Assembly (NCBI GenBank): GCA_036297385.1
Contig: JAXJLD010000166.1
Location: 1-54,840, forward strand
DNA length: 54,840 nt
Direction: 5' to 3'
DNA from: Ventricola sp036297385
GTDB taxonomy: Bacteria; Bacillota; Clostridia; Christensenellales; Aristaeellaceae
In this document: positions 18,382 through 29,300 of the stretch, in pieces
Position numbering within the stretch: the stretch's first letter is position 1
Layout of the letters: the number at the start of each line of letters is the position of its first letter
Notes under the pieces: model-generated
What the model saw: only the letters and a program-made list of their open reading frames with translations
Told to the model about the DNA's origin: nothing
Databases searched by the model: none
Translations under genes and position numbers: made by a program

Positions 18382-19404
18382 ATGGACATGGTGAATGACG
18401 GCAAGGACATCCGCCTCGACACGCCGCAGGCGGTCAAAGAGGCACTGGCTTCTGGCAAGGACCTCTACAACACCGAGACCGGAGAGTTCTGGTGGCTTTA
18501 CAACGCAACGGACTCCATCGCAACGGCGACCATCCACCTCGACGACCCGAACCTGCTGGCAGTCATCGACAATCCCGACTTCGACCTGTATGAGGACATC
18601 GTGGGCGGGCTGAACTACACTGGTTACATCACCGACAGCATCGAGACCATCATCGAGGACGGTGAGGAGAATGCCCCGCTAATCGACCCACGCGATGAGG
18701 TGTTCGCTCAAATCGCCTCCGAGGACGGTTGGGTCATCGCGTCCCCCGAGAACGTGAGAAAGGCCGTGCAATCGCACATGGCTGAAAATGGGGCCGATGC
18801 CCCCGGAAAGAAGAACGGCATGGACAAGACCGCAGAAATCGCCGCGTGGAAGGAGAAACACGTCCCCATCGACCGCAACGGCGATGACGCGCTCGTGATG
18901 CACAAGATGGCCGACGGCAGCCGCGAGTTCATCGTCGCCCACGGCTACGATGAGGAGACCGGGCACTGGGGTCACGGCACCTACTACGACTCCCTCGCGA
19001 GCGCGGCGGCGGACCTTGAGGGACGCGCCATCTCCACCCCCGGTATGGAGGTCATCTGCCCCGACTTCTGGTACCGCGATGACATCGAATCCGCCCTTGA
19101 GGAAGCCGGTCTCGAAGTGAACGACGCGAACGTGGATGCCGCGCTCGAAGCCCTCGACCTCGACGGCGAACCGATTTTAAGCAATTTCCACGAACGCCTC
19201 GCCGAGACGGGCAACGAGATGATTGCAGATGCGGTGGACAACATCGAGCCGAACGGCGGCGACGGCGATTCCCCCGAGGCCTTCGTCGATAGGGGCATCT
19301 CCCTGAAAGCCGAGGCCGAGTCCATGCGCAGGGCATCTCAGGCGCTCTCCGCCGACGGCTCTGTCGATGAGCGTGAGCCTTCCTTCATCCCCGACCTCTC
19401 TTAG
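18382..19404 (+). CDS. Tagged acidic protein of unknown function (motif copy 7)
   Basis: A 340-residue acidic protein starting 4 bases after topB (GGAG site, ATG 18382). It shows an N-terminal domain (1-115), a linker around residues 130-150 and a middle domain with VPIDRNGDDALVMHKM and YDEETGHWGHGTYYDS. I recognise none of these. The tag is ISLKAEAESMRRASQALSA (19297-19353), followed by 17 residues. The tight spacing indicates co-transcription with topB. Confidence 0.82.
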   Translation: MDMVNDGKDIRLDTPQAVKEALASGKDLYNTETGEFWWLYNATDSIATATIHLDDPNLLAVIDNPDFDLYEDIVGGLNYTGYITDSIETIIEDGEENAPLIDPRDEVFAQIASEDGWVIASPENVRKAVQSHMAENGADAPGKKNGMDKTAEIAAWKEKHVPIDRNGDDALVMHKMADGSREFIVAHGYDEETGHWGHGTYYDSLASAAADLEGRAISTPGMEVICPDFWYRDDIESALEEAGLEVNDANVDAALEALDLDGEPILSNFHERLAETGNEMIADAVDNIEPNGGDGDSPEAFVDRGISLKAEAESMRRASQALSADGSVDEREPSFIPDLS

Positions 19405-19413
19405 GAGGCACCG

Positions 19414-20193
19414 ATGATGGACGTGAACTCGGGGTACATCGGCCACTCGATGTCACGACGCGCCGCCGAGGCTTACGAGGACGGCGAGATGCCCAATAGC
19501 AAATGGACGAAAAAAGCCATGGTCGCGGCCATCCAATCCTATTGTGATGAGTTCGACATGTCCTTCGACCCCGATGTGCTCAAGGGTATGCGCAAGGATG
19601 ATATGTTCGAGCGGTTCTTCCACAAATCGTCGTGGCACCACACCTCCAAGTTCTTCAACGAGACGGATTTCTACAAGCTCGATGAGGATGCGGTCTGCGG
19701 GTCGTTCCGACCGATGACCGATGCCGAGGTCGCGGAGCGCGATGCGCTGCATAGACAGGCCATCGAGGAAGAGAGGGCCGTGCGCGAGGCCATGCGGGCT
19801 GCGAGGATTGAGCAGTTGGACCGTCATCGTGCATACCGAGAGGAGCATGGATTCGCCCCCGACACGGTGGCCGCGTTCGCCCATGAGCATCCCGAATGCT
19901 GCCATGAGCGCGTGAGCCGCAAGGGCAACCGCATACTCTCCTATATCGACTACCTTGGGCATGAGCAGGTGTGCCCCATCGACCGAATCGGCGAAACCCA
20001 TCTCTACGGTTTCGATGCGACCGAACCGGGCAGCTTCGACAGGGCAATCGAGTGTCACCAGTTGCACAGTACGCGCGGAATGCCCGGTAACGACCGCATC
20101 ACCCTCGGGGGCGAGGCTCAAGCCATGAAGGCCGCGTCAGCTGAGATGGCGGATGGTACGGAAAAACATGACATCGGGCTAGATGCCCGATAA
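19414..20193 (+). CDS. Tagged protein of unknown function (motif copy 8)
   Basis: A 259-residue protein starting after GGAGG at 19414 (or the adjacent ATG at 19417). The N-terminal half is basic-aromatic and may bind nucleic acid (KWTKKAMVAAIQSYC, HKSSWHHTSKFFNETDFYK), followed by a charged helix (residues 105-140). The tag is ITLGGEAQAMKAASAEMAD (20098-20154), with a short tail ending LDAR. No family recognised. Confidence 0.82.
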   Translation: MMDVNSGYIGHSMSRRAAEAYEDGEMPNSKWTKKAMVAAIQSYCDEFDMSFDPDVLKGMRKDDMFERFFHKSSWHHTSKFFNETDFYKLDEDAVCGSFRPMTDAEVAERDALHRQAIEEERAVREAMRAARIEQLDRHRAYREEHGFAPDTVAAFAHEHPECCHERVSRKGNRILSYIDYLGHEQVCPIDRIGETHLYGFDATEPGSFDRAIECHQLHSTRGMPGNDRITLGGEAQAMKAASAEMADGTEKHDIGLDAR

Positions 20194-20212
20194 GGAAAGG
20201 ATGTGATGGAAC

Positions 20213-21730
20213 ATGCTCACCGATTACGAGCGCTATCAGCTCGAATGGATGATTGAACACGGGCACAGCCTCAAGGAGTTCGTGCAGGGACTCGACCTCG
20301 TTGACCGTGACGGCATCGACAGCCTTGAAGAGGCCTATGCCATCTGGGAAAACGACTACGGTTTCGGCGGTGAAGTCTTCTCCAACGAGCGCGAGTTCAA
20401 AGAGGAGGACCTACCAGCCATGAACGTCGGGGCGCATGGCGAAACGCTCCGCCAGATGGTCGCTGACACCAGCGAGATGCCAGTTAAGGCCGTCGAGCTA
20501 ATCAAGGGCCTCTATGTGGTCGAGGGCGCTATGGCGCAGGACCATGGCATCGACTATCTTTTCGATAACATCGGAATCCTCACAGCCAGTGTCCGCGATA
20601 TGCTCAGTCGCGAGGCTGAGCGCGGTCAGTGGGAGGGCCAATACAAGAGTCTCATCGACAAATGCGAGGAGATGCGCGGCGATGAGGAATGGGATTGCAG
20701 GGACACCGACACCCTCGTGGACGGCTTCGCGAAGGCCGTTGAGCACGAGGCGGATGCCGCATTCGAGGTCGCCCGCATCAAGGGCGAGCTGTCGATGTAC
20801 AACGCCGCGTACTACAACCCCGAGACCGGCGACCTCATCGTGAGCTACCTCACCGATTACGAGGACCCGACGGTCGAGGTGTTTTCGTATACGCCTGATG
20901 AACTCCTCGACGAGATAGCGAGGCAGGGCGGTGATTTGGAGAACCTTGAGCTGACCGCGCACGACATCACCGCAGACGGCGATTACAGTCATCATGTCGC
21001 GACCTACCACTCGACCGACGAACTCGCCGAGTCCGGTATCTTCGGCAAGGGAAACCTCATGGATGTATCGGGGGAAATCTCCCTCGCCGAAACGATGTCG
21101 AGCCTGAAATCTGACAAACCCGTCCCCGAAGGTCTTCTGAATATCGACAACGTGCGCGAGTGGTATACATCCGCCTTCCCCAACGATGAGCTTGGGGCCG
21201 AACTCAACCCCGACCTTACCTTCGAAGACGCCCTCGCGGCGATACCGTCGGGTACCGGCTTTTACGATTCCATCGGCGCGGGCGATTCCGTGGTGCGCGA
21301 GCGCGTCTTCGAGGAGCTGTGCAACCGCTATGGATACACCTACGATGAGGTCTATGATAGTTGGCTCAATGAGTCTCCCTTGCCCTCCCCCGCCATCTCG
21401 CAGCAGCCCGAGAAAATCGCGGTGGCGGCGGGCTACCGCTTCAACCTCGTGGACACGCGTGAGACCTCCGGCATCGACCTCAAGGGCTGCGGCACCGTGG
21501 TTACCGTGGACGGCCATGATTACGATGTAATGAAGGGCGCGACCTACGAGGACTCCCGCAAGGTCGATGACCTGCTCGACTCCCATGGGGACAGGCCCAT
21601 CTCCGATTACCGCAAGCGTCCGCAGGGCATGAGCCTCAAGCAGGCCGTGAGGGAGTCCCGCGAGGCATCCGCCAAGCTCGCCGAGAATAACAGCGGCACC
21701 GATGCACCCGATGGCAAGGATGAGCGCTAG
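20213..21730 (+). CDS. Large tagged protein of unknown function (motif copy 9)
   Basis: A 505-residue acidic protein, the longest of the tagged set. The first 90 residues are separate from a long middle region that contains alternating Asp-rich strands (GDLIVSYLTDYEDPTVEVF, HDITADGDYSHH). A compact C-terminal segment is GIDLKGCGTVVTVDGHDYDV. The tag is MSLKQAVRESREASAKLAE (21628-21684) and the tail ends DER. The multi-domain make-up is typical of polyvalent-type proteins, but no domain could be named. Confidence 0.8.
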   Translation: MLTDYERYQLEWMIEHGHSLKEFVQGLDLVDRDGIDSLEEAYAIWENDYGFGGEVFSNEREFKEEDLPAMNVGAHGETLRQMVADTSEMPVKAVELIKGLYVVEGAMAQDHGIDYLFDNIGILTASVRDMLSREAERGQWEGQYKSLIDKCEEMRGDEEWDCRDTDTLVDGFAKAVEHEADAAFEVARIKGELSMYNAAYYNPETGDLIVSYLTDYEDPTVEVFSYTPDELLDEIARQGGDLENLELTAHDITADGDYSHHVATYHSTDELAESGIFGKGNLMDVSGEISLAETMSSLKSDKPVPEGLLNIDNVREWYTSAFPNDELGAELNPDLTFEDALAAIPSGTGFYDSIGAGDSVVRERVFEELCNRYGYTYDEVYDSWLNESPLPSPAISQQPEKIAVAAGYRFNLVDTRETSGIDLKGCGTVVTVDGHDYDVMKGATYEDSRKVDDLLDSHGDRPISDYRKRPQGMSLKQAVRESREASAKLAENNSGTDAPDGKDER

Positions 21731-21742
21731 GAGGGATGCCAG

Positions 21743-22048
21743 ATGGGACTTGAACGCGACACCTATCTCGACGCGGATGACATGACCGTCTCCGTCACCC
21801 AATCGCTCCTCGACGTGCAGGCACCCTCGCATGACGATGGCGATGCGCATGAGGATGGCCGTGCCGTCCTGCGCGAGGCGGTTCAGGTGACCTCGCATGG
21901 ACGCGTGGTGTCCAGTGCGGTGCAAGAGCGCCCGGTCTCCATCCACGGGGAATCGACCCGCGCCCGCGCGGCGGCTGCCGCGTTGACCGCGCATGTGGAT
22001 GCCGAGGATGAAGTCGAGGAAAAGGACGACAAGCGCAGGAGCCGTTAG
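21743..22048 (+). CDS. Short tagged protein (motif copy 10)
   Basis: A 101-residue protein in which the tag region (VSIHGESTRARAAAAALTA, 21937-21993) makes up a large part of the chain. The N-terminal 60 residues are acidic with no recognisable domain. This is the most divergent copy: IHGE replaces LKGE and Ala replaces the usual AS pair. It may be a degenerate or minimal carrier. Good GGAGGG site before ATG 21743. Confidence 0.72.
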   Translation: MGLERDTYLDADDMTVSVTQSLLDVQAPSHDDGDAHEDGRAVLREAVQVTSHGRVVSSAVQERPVSIHGESTRARAAAAALTAHVDAEDEVEEKDDKRRSR

Positions 22049-22153
22049 GGCAACCGCTACCCAGATGGTGTGGTTTCCCTTCACCACCTGCCGATTGATA
22101 TACAATATAGGGTGTCTTAGGCACTCTATGGACAGAAAGGATGAGTGATAGAC

Positions 22154-22639
22154 ATGCCAGAGAACGCGAAGTACGCCAACGTCAAGATGCCTGCGGCGTT
22201 CCTCACGCCGCACGAGTTCACCGCCAAGGACGGTCGAACTTTCGAGAAGGCCTACGTTCATTTCCCGGAGGGCACCAAGGTCAACGGCATCGACCTCGGC
22301 CACTACTCCTGCGACGTGTTCCTCAACGAGCGCATGAAGCAGCAGATGCTCTCCGGCGAGCAGGTCACCATCGGCTTCAAGGCCGATGAACCTGTTCAGG
22401 TCTGGACGGGCAAGGCCGGTGATGAGCAGAACCCGTACAAGAAGTACGAGGTCAAGCCTTGGGATTTGGTCAAGGGCCTCAAGGCAGCCAACGAGGGCTT
22501 CAAGGCCGAGAAGGCAGCTGAGCGCGAGGCTGCCAAGGAGCAGGGCGCGACCCTCAAGGGCGAGTCCGAGCAGATGCGCGAGTCCTCCGCCAAGCTGGCC
22601 GGGGACAACACGCCCGAGGAGCACGCCAACACCCGCTAG
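22154..22639 (+). CDS. Tagged small protein, possible nucleic-acid-binding domain (motif copy 11)
   Basis: A 161-residue protein. The N-terminal 100 residues form a beta-rich domain (KYANVKMPAAFLT, AYVHFPEGTKVNGIDLG, SGEQVTIGFKADEPVQVW) that could be an OB-like fold; this is a guess from the strand pattern. A Lys/Glu/Ala helix links it to the tag ATLKGESEQMRESSAKLAG (22547-22603), and the tail ends ANTR. A GTG at 22145 is an alternative start. The spacing of AAAGGA is imperfect for both. A weak AT-rich -10-like element (about 22097-22107) precedes it. Confidence 0.78.
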   Translation: MPENAKYANVKMPAAFLTPHEFTAKDGRTFEKAYVHFPEGTKVNGIDLGHYSCDVFLNERMKQQMLSGEQVTIGFKADEPVQVWTGKAGDEQNPYKKYEVKPWDLVKGLKAANEGFKAEKAAEREAAKEQGATLKGESEQMRESSAKLAGDNTPEEHANTR

Positions 22640-22665
22640 GGTCCAAGGAAGGGGGAATACGGTAG

Positions 22666-23298
22666 ATGAAGGTCGAGGTGCTTTTCAAGAGCCACCGCTA
22701 CGAGGAGTTCGATTCGTCCACGCAGACGTGCTCGGAGCCGTATCGCGGCAAGGGGCTGAACGTCCTCACCGACTGGAACCTCTATCTCGGCTCCCTTGAG
22801 GAGAACGGCATCATCCTCGTGCAGCACTGGTATGACGGGAACCCGGCATCCTCCCAAGGCAAGGTGACCTTGGAGGGGGTCGAGGTTCCCGCCTCCGTGC
22901 GCAAGGTCGGGTGCGCCATGCTGCTCGTCTCCCCTGACGAGCTGGACGAAATCGTGTGGCTCAAGAAGGACGGCGAGAAGCTACTTTGGCGCGAGGGCGA
23001 AGACCTCATCAACGGAGAGCGCTTCTTCGCGCAGGAGCAGCTTTGCTACTCCGATGAGACCACCAAGTCCATCAACCGCCGCGCCGTGGCGGTCTACGAT
23101 TACCTCGCGAACGCCCATCCGACATGGGACGAGGAGGAGGTGGCCGAGAGCATGGGCTACACCGCATCGGCCATCCGCCGCATCCGAGATGCGGAGCTAT
23201 GCCAAGACCCCGAGTTCATCGAGGTCGAGGACGAAGATGACACCGAGGAGGCCGACGTGGATGCCGAGGGCGGTATCGGCGGCTACAACTTCGGTTAG
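22666..23298 (+). CDS. Untagged protein with C-terminal HTH-like segment
   Basis: A 210-residue protein. Residues 1-125 are an unrecognised mixed domain. Residues 140-178 look like a helix-turn-helix (WDEEEVAESMGYTASAIRRIRDAE), and the last 30 residues are acidic and end in a Gly-rich tail. It lacks the shared C-terminal motif and sits between the tagged run and the giant surface protein. It could be a regulator, but no target is evident. Confidence 0.75.
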   Translation: MKVEVLFKSHRYEEFDSSTQTCSEPYRGKGLNVLTDWNLYLGSLEENGIILVQHWYDGNPASSQGKVTLEGVEVPASVRKVGCAMLLVSPDELDEIVWLKKDGEKLLWREGEDLINGERFFAQEQLCYSDETTKSINRRAVAVYDYLANAHPTWDEEEVAESMGYTASAIRRIRDAELCQDPEFIEVEDEDDTEEADVDAEGGIGGYNFG

Positions 23299-23345
23299 AG
23301 ATAGCAATCAGGCAAACCACCAAGCAATCAAGAAAGGAGTCTTTC

Positions 23346-26300
23346 ATGGAACGAATCTTCTGCAAGATTAAACGCGTGAAGCGCAAGCTCGATGGCAAGC
23401 GCATCACCGCCAAAGTCATGTCAGCCGTGCTCATCGCCAGCTCCATGCTCAACGCGTTCGCGCCCGTCGCGGCATACGCAGCCGAGCCGGAGCTTGCGAC
23501 CGTCTCGCTCTCCGAGACCCAGCATGGCAAGCTCTCCTTCGACGGCACCGAGGACATGACTCTGGCCGTCGAGGTCGGCACCGATGTCACGGTGAACGTC
23601 ACCCCGGATGAGGGGTACTTCTCCGACGGCATCACCGTGTTCAAGGGTGAGGAAGACGGCACCGCCGTCGATGTCAAAGACGGCAAGGCCACCTTCACCG
23701 TCGAGGGAGACACCATCGTCACCTCCACTTTCTATGAGAACGGCAGCGTCGGTTCCGCAGCCTTACAGCCCGTCGAGGTCGATGAGGGAAAGGCCGTCAC
23801 CAGCGTCGAGGGTTATATCCGCGCCCACGCGGATGCCAAGTACGTCGGCGAGGGAGATGAGATGTCCCGCGCGGACGTGCTCACCGTGACCACCAACGTC
23901 ATCGACGGCAACAAGCTCCCCGAGGGCACGCTTGATGCGCTCTGGGCAGATGACGATGGCGACGGAATGTCTGACCACTGGGAGGCCATGCTCTCGCAGG
24001 CCACCTCTCATGCAGTGCTCTTCGAGGTTGACCCGAAGGCGGACTACTATGTGGGATGGGTTGGCGCTGACATCTCCGGCGCGAAGCTGACCGAATGGCT
24101 CGCCGCCGAGAACAATGCTGACGCGAAGATGCGCGAGGGTTTCATCGTGGACGAGGCCACCGGTCTCGTGTACGTGCCCAAGTCCTACACCGAGAAAAAC
24201 GACAAGGGCGAGCCGGTTATCGCCTCCTCCCGCATCCAACTCGTCTACACCACGTCTGACAAGGCGGCTGAGGCTTCTTTCGACTTCGACAGCGATGCCT
24301 CCGATGTGAAGGGCGATGTGGCCGATAAGGGAAAGATTTCCGTGCCGGTCAGCTCCGCCATCACTCGCGTGACACTCGCCAATGACGGTGATGCTCGTGA
24401 TTCCATCAACGGGCGCACCATCGACAGCGTGACGGTCAACGGCATCGAGTACACGCCCGACATGGGCATGTGGCAGTATGATGCCGAGACCGGTTCTCTT
24501 GAGTTCGCCATGGCCCCCGTCGGCATCCACGCCATGAGCGTCAAGATGTCAGACAACCTCGGTAAGGGCATCGCCAGTTTCTTCCGCATGCCCGAACCCC
24601 GCATGTCGCTGAGCAACATCGGTACCATCGAGTTCAAGAGCGCCCCGCAGGTCGGGCAGACCTTCCGCACAAGCGGCGTGAACCATTACCGTGCGAAGGG
24701 GATGGGTAGTGGGTACACCCACCCCGCCGTCGAAGGCAACGGCAGATGGGAGTCGAAGACACTTCAACAAGCCATGGGCTGGCAGGGCGTGGACTTATCG
24801 CAGCTTAATACCACCGGCGCGAGCCTCATGCGCGGCGCTGACATCGCCGCACAGGACACCGGTACGGTCAAAATCACCAATGACATGCACTTGGCCCTTC
24901 TGTGCTGCCATGCGGGAACTCAGCTCGACCCGAACTTCAACAGCAATCCCGGCTGGAACAATCTTAATGACACCGATGGCGATGGTAACGAGTGGACTGA
25001 CCGTTACGGTCAGCAGTTCCGCGTGTTCCAAGTCTCAGCAGGTAAGGCAATCGTTGCTGTTGTCTGCCCCACAAGTCACACCCAGCCCGGTGCGGGCTTC
25101 TTCGAGATTGACTGGCGCGTGGTCGCCGGTAAACTGAGCATCCACAAGTCCAGTGCCAACCCCGGCATCACCGACGGCAACGACTGCTACTCCCTTGAGG
25201 GTGCGGAATTCACCGTCTACAACGCGGCCGGTCAGTCCATGGGCGTGCTGCGCACCAACGCCAACGGCGACACCAACACCCTTGAGCTTCCCGAGAGTAC
25301 CTACACGGTGCGCGAGACGAAGCCCCCCAAGGGCTATCTGCCCGCCCCCGACCAGCAAATCACGGTGCGCGGCGGTCAGCAGACAACCGCTCAGGTGACG
25401 GATATGCCTTCTGGCGACCCGATGCGCATGGCCGTCGGTAAGTACGACGGAGATACGGAGTACAAAGCCAACAACCTGCCGCAAGGTTCCGCCTCCCTTG
25501 AGGGCGCGGAGTTCACCGTCGAGTACTTCGACACCGTGGATTACGATAACTACGATGCCCTCAAGAAGGCCGGTGTGAAACCGACGCGTTCTTGGGTATT
25601 CAGAACCAATGCCAATGGCATCGCTAACTTCACAAAGAATGATTTTGTTTCGGGCGATGAGTTCTATCTGGATACCAACGGTAATCCAACAATGCCTCGT
25701 GGTTCCGTTGCCGTGTACGAGTCCAAAGCTCCTGTCGGCTACAAGCTAAACGATGATGTGAGTTTCCAGAAGATTCAGGACGACTATCTTTCTGGTGTCA
25801 CGACCTTCAATCTTCCTGAAATCCCGGAGACGGTGATTCGCGGCGGCGTGTCCGTCCAGAAGCTCGACTCCGAGACCGGGCAGACCCCGCAGGGCGGCGC
25901 GTCCCTTGAGGGCATCACCTTCTCCATCATCAACGACAACCCCAACGCGGTCACGGTCGATGGTAAGAGCTATAATCCCGGCCAGACGGTGAAGAACATC
26001 GTCACCGACAAGAATGGCGTTGCGAAGACCCCCGCGAATTGCCTGCCCTACGGCAAGTACATCATCCGCGAGACGGCCACCAACGACGGTTACCTCAACA
26101 CCTCCAACGAGATGCGAGTGACGGTCTCTGAGGACGGTAAGATGTACTCCTTCAACGCCAAGGACGACATCGTTCGCGGCGGTGTGGAGATAACCAAGCA
26201 CGACATCGAGACCGGCACCGGCGACCCGCTCGGCGGCGCGTCCCTCGACGGGACCCAGTTCCAAGTCAAGAGCCTCAACGACAAGCCCGTTATCGTGGGC

Positions 26301-29300
26301 GGCGTGACCTACACCAAGGGTCAGGTCATCCAGCCCCTCCTCACCATCGAGGACGGCCATGCGTCCTCCGACGCGCAGTGGCTCCCCTTCGGCCTCTACT
26401 CCATCCAAGAGGTCAAGGCCGGTGAGGGCTACCTGCTCACCGACGGCGAGGAGCACCGGTTCCGCATCTCCAAGGACGGCGCTCTGGTCAACCCATTCGA
26501 CGGGGCGTTCGAGAATCAGGTCATGCGCAGCGACCTTGAGTTCACCAAGAAGGGCGAGGACGGTCAGGACCGTCTCGCGGGCGTCGCGTTCAAACTCACC
26601 TCCAAGACCACCGGCGAGAGCCATGTGGTCGTGACGGATGAGAACGGCTACTTCTCCTCCGCCTCCTCTTGGAATAAGCACACCCATGAGACCAACGCCA
26701 ACGACTGGGCGCTGGATACCGAGGGTGTCATCGACAGCTCCAAGCTGGACGCCACCGCAGGCGTCTGGTTCGGCGGCACCACGCCGGATGACTCCAAGGG
26801 CGCACTGCCCTACGACACTTACCTCATCGAGGAGCTGCGCTGCACCGCCAACGAGGGCTACCAGCTCATCGAGACATCGGTCATCGTGAGCCGCGACGGC
26901 AAGGTGTACGACTTCGGCACCCTCACCGACGTGAAGGCGTCCATCACCACCAAGGCCTACGACCCGATGGACGGCGATTCCCTCGTCGGCATGGGGGAGG
27001 TCAAGGTCTCCGACAAGGTGACCTACGCCAACCTCTTCCCGAACCGCGACTACAAGCTGACGGCGGAGCTTCACGACTCCGCGACCGGCGATGTCCTGCT
27101 GGACGCCTCCGGCCACCCCATCACTGTGGAGAAGCGATTCACGGCCCAGTCCCCCACCGGGTTCGAGGTCGTGGAGTTCACCATCGACACCATCGAGCTG
27201 GGCGGCAAGACCGTGACGGTCTACGAGCGCCTGTACGATGAAGGCGGCTCCCTCATCGCCGAGCACGCGGACAAGTCCGATGTGAACCAGCAGGTCACCG
27301 TCATCGAGCCTGAAATCGGCACCACCGCCGTGGATGCCCATGACGGCGACAAGAGCGTTGCGACCGACGACAAGGCGACGGTCACCGACCGCGTGGCCTA
27401 TAAGAACCTCGTCCCCGGCAAGGAGTACGCCTTGAAGGGCACCCTCCATATCAGGAAGACCGACGGCGAGGGGAACATCACCGGCGAGCCTTTGAAGGTG
27501 GACGGCAAGCCCGTGAAGGCGGAGACCGTCTTCACGCCGGACGCGCCCGAGGGCACCGTCGATGTGACCTTCACCTTCGACTCCCTCGCCCTCAAGGACA
27601 AGACCAAGCTCGTCGCCTTCGAGAGCCTTGAGCACGACGGCCATGAGCTTGCGACCCATGCGGACATCGAGGATGAGGGCCAGACCGTCACCATCCGCAA
27701 CCCCCGCATCTCCACCACAGCTCTCGACGGCATCGACAATGACAAGAACATCGTCACCGACGATGAGACGGTCATCATCGACACCGTTTCCCACGAAAAC
27801 CTCGTCCCCGGCAGGGAGTACACCATCAAGGGTTCCGTGCAGGTGAAGGGCGAGAAGGACGGCGAGGCCGTCGCGAAGCCCCTTGAGGTCGATGGCAAGC
27901 CCGTCACGGCTGAGACCACCTTCACCCCGGAGAAGTCCGACGGCACCGCCAACGTGACCTTCCGGTTCAGCTCCCGCGACATCGAACCCGGTACCGAGCT
28001 GGTCATGTTCGAGTCCCTTGAGCGCGGCGGCAACGTGCTCGCGACCCATGAGGACATCGGGAACGTCAACCAGACCGTCACCGTGACCGCCCCGGCAATC
28101 TCGACTTCCGCACGCGATGCCATCGACGGCGACAAGGATGTGGTCGTGGACGATGTGACCACGGTCATCGACACCGTGGAGTACCGGAACCTCGTCCCCG
28201 GCAAGGAGTACACCCTGAACGGCAAGCTCCACTCCAAGAGCAACGGCAAACCCCTGATGGTGGGCGACAAGCCCGTCACTGGCCAGACCACCTTCACGCC
28301 CGAGAAGGCCGACGGCAAGGTCGAGGTGACCTTCACCTTCGACTCCCGCGACCTTGAGGACAAGACGGACATCGTGGTCTTCGAGAGCCTTGTGCGCTCC
28401 GGCACCGAGATTGCATCCCACGCCGACATCGACGATGAGAACCAGACCGTCACCGTGACCCATCCTGAAATCGGCACCACCGCCGTGGATGGCGCGGATG
28501 GCGACAAGAACGTCATCACCGATGACACCACCGAGGTCATCGACACCGTGGAGTACACGGGCCTCATCCCCGGCAAGGAGTACACCTTGAAGGGCACCCT
28601 CCATGTGAAGGTGACCGATGAGGAGGGCAAGGTAACGGAGAAGCCCCTTGAGGTGGACGGCAAGCCCGTCACCGCTGAGACCACCTTCACGCCCGAGAAG
28701 GCCGACGGCAAGGTCGATGTGGTGTTCCACTTCAACTCCCTGACCATCCCCCACGACACGGAAATCGTGGCCTTCGAGTCCCTTGAGAAGAACGGCGTCG
28801 AAATCGCCGCCCATGCGGACATCGAGGATAAGGCGCAGACCGTCACGGTCAAGCACCCGTTCATCACCACCTCCGCACTGGACGGCATCGACGGCGACAA
28901 GAACATCGTCACCGATGACGAGACGGTCATCGTGGACACCGTGAAATACTCCGGCCTCATCCCTGGCAAGGAGTACATCTTGAAGGGTGCCATGCAGGTG
29001 AAGAAGTCCGATGAGGACGGCAACCTCACGGCGGAGCCTCTTGAGGTGGATGGCGAGCCGGTGACGGCTGAGACCACCTTCACGCCTGAGACCGCCAGCG
29101 GTGAGGTCGAGGTGACCTTCACCTTCGACTCCCGCACCATCGCCGACAAGACGGACATCGTGGTCTTCGAGTCCCTTGAGCGCACCGGTGTTGAAATCGC
29201 CAGCCATACGGACATCGAGGACGGCAAGCAGACCACCACGGTCACCCGTCCGCAAATCGGCACTACCGCGCTGGACGGCCATGACGGCGACAAGAACGTC

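Noticed and set aside
16168..18537. 789-codon minus-strand frame
   Set aside because: It lies opposite topoisomerase III, which has all family motifs.
20498..22624. 708-codon minus-strand frame
   Set aside because: It lies opposite three tagged genes with good start sites; no recognisable protein.
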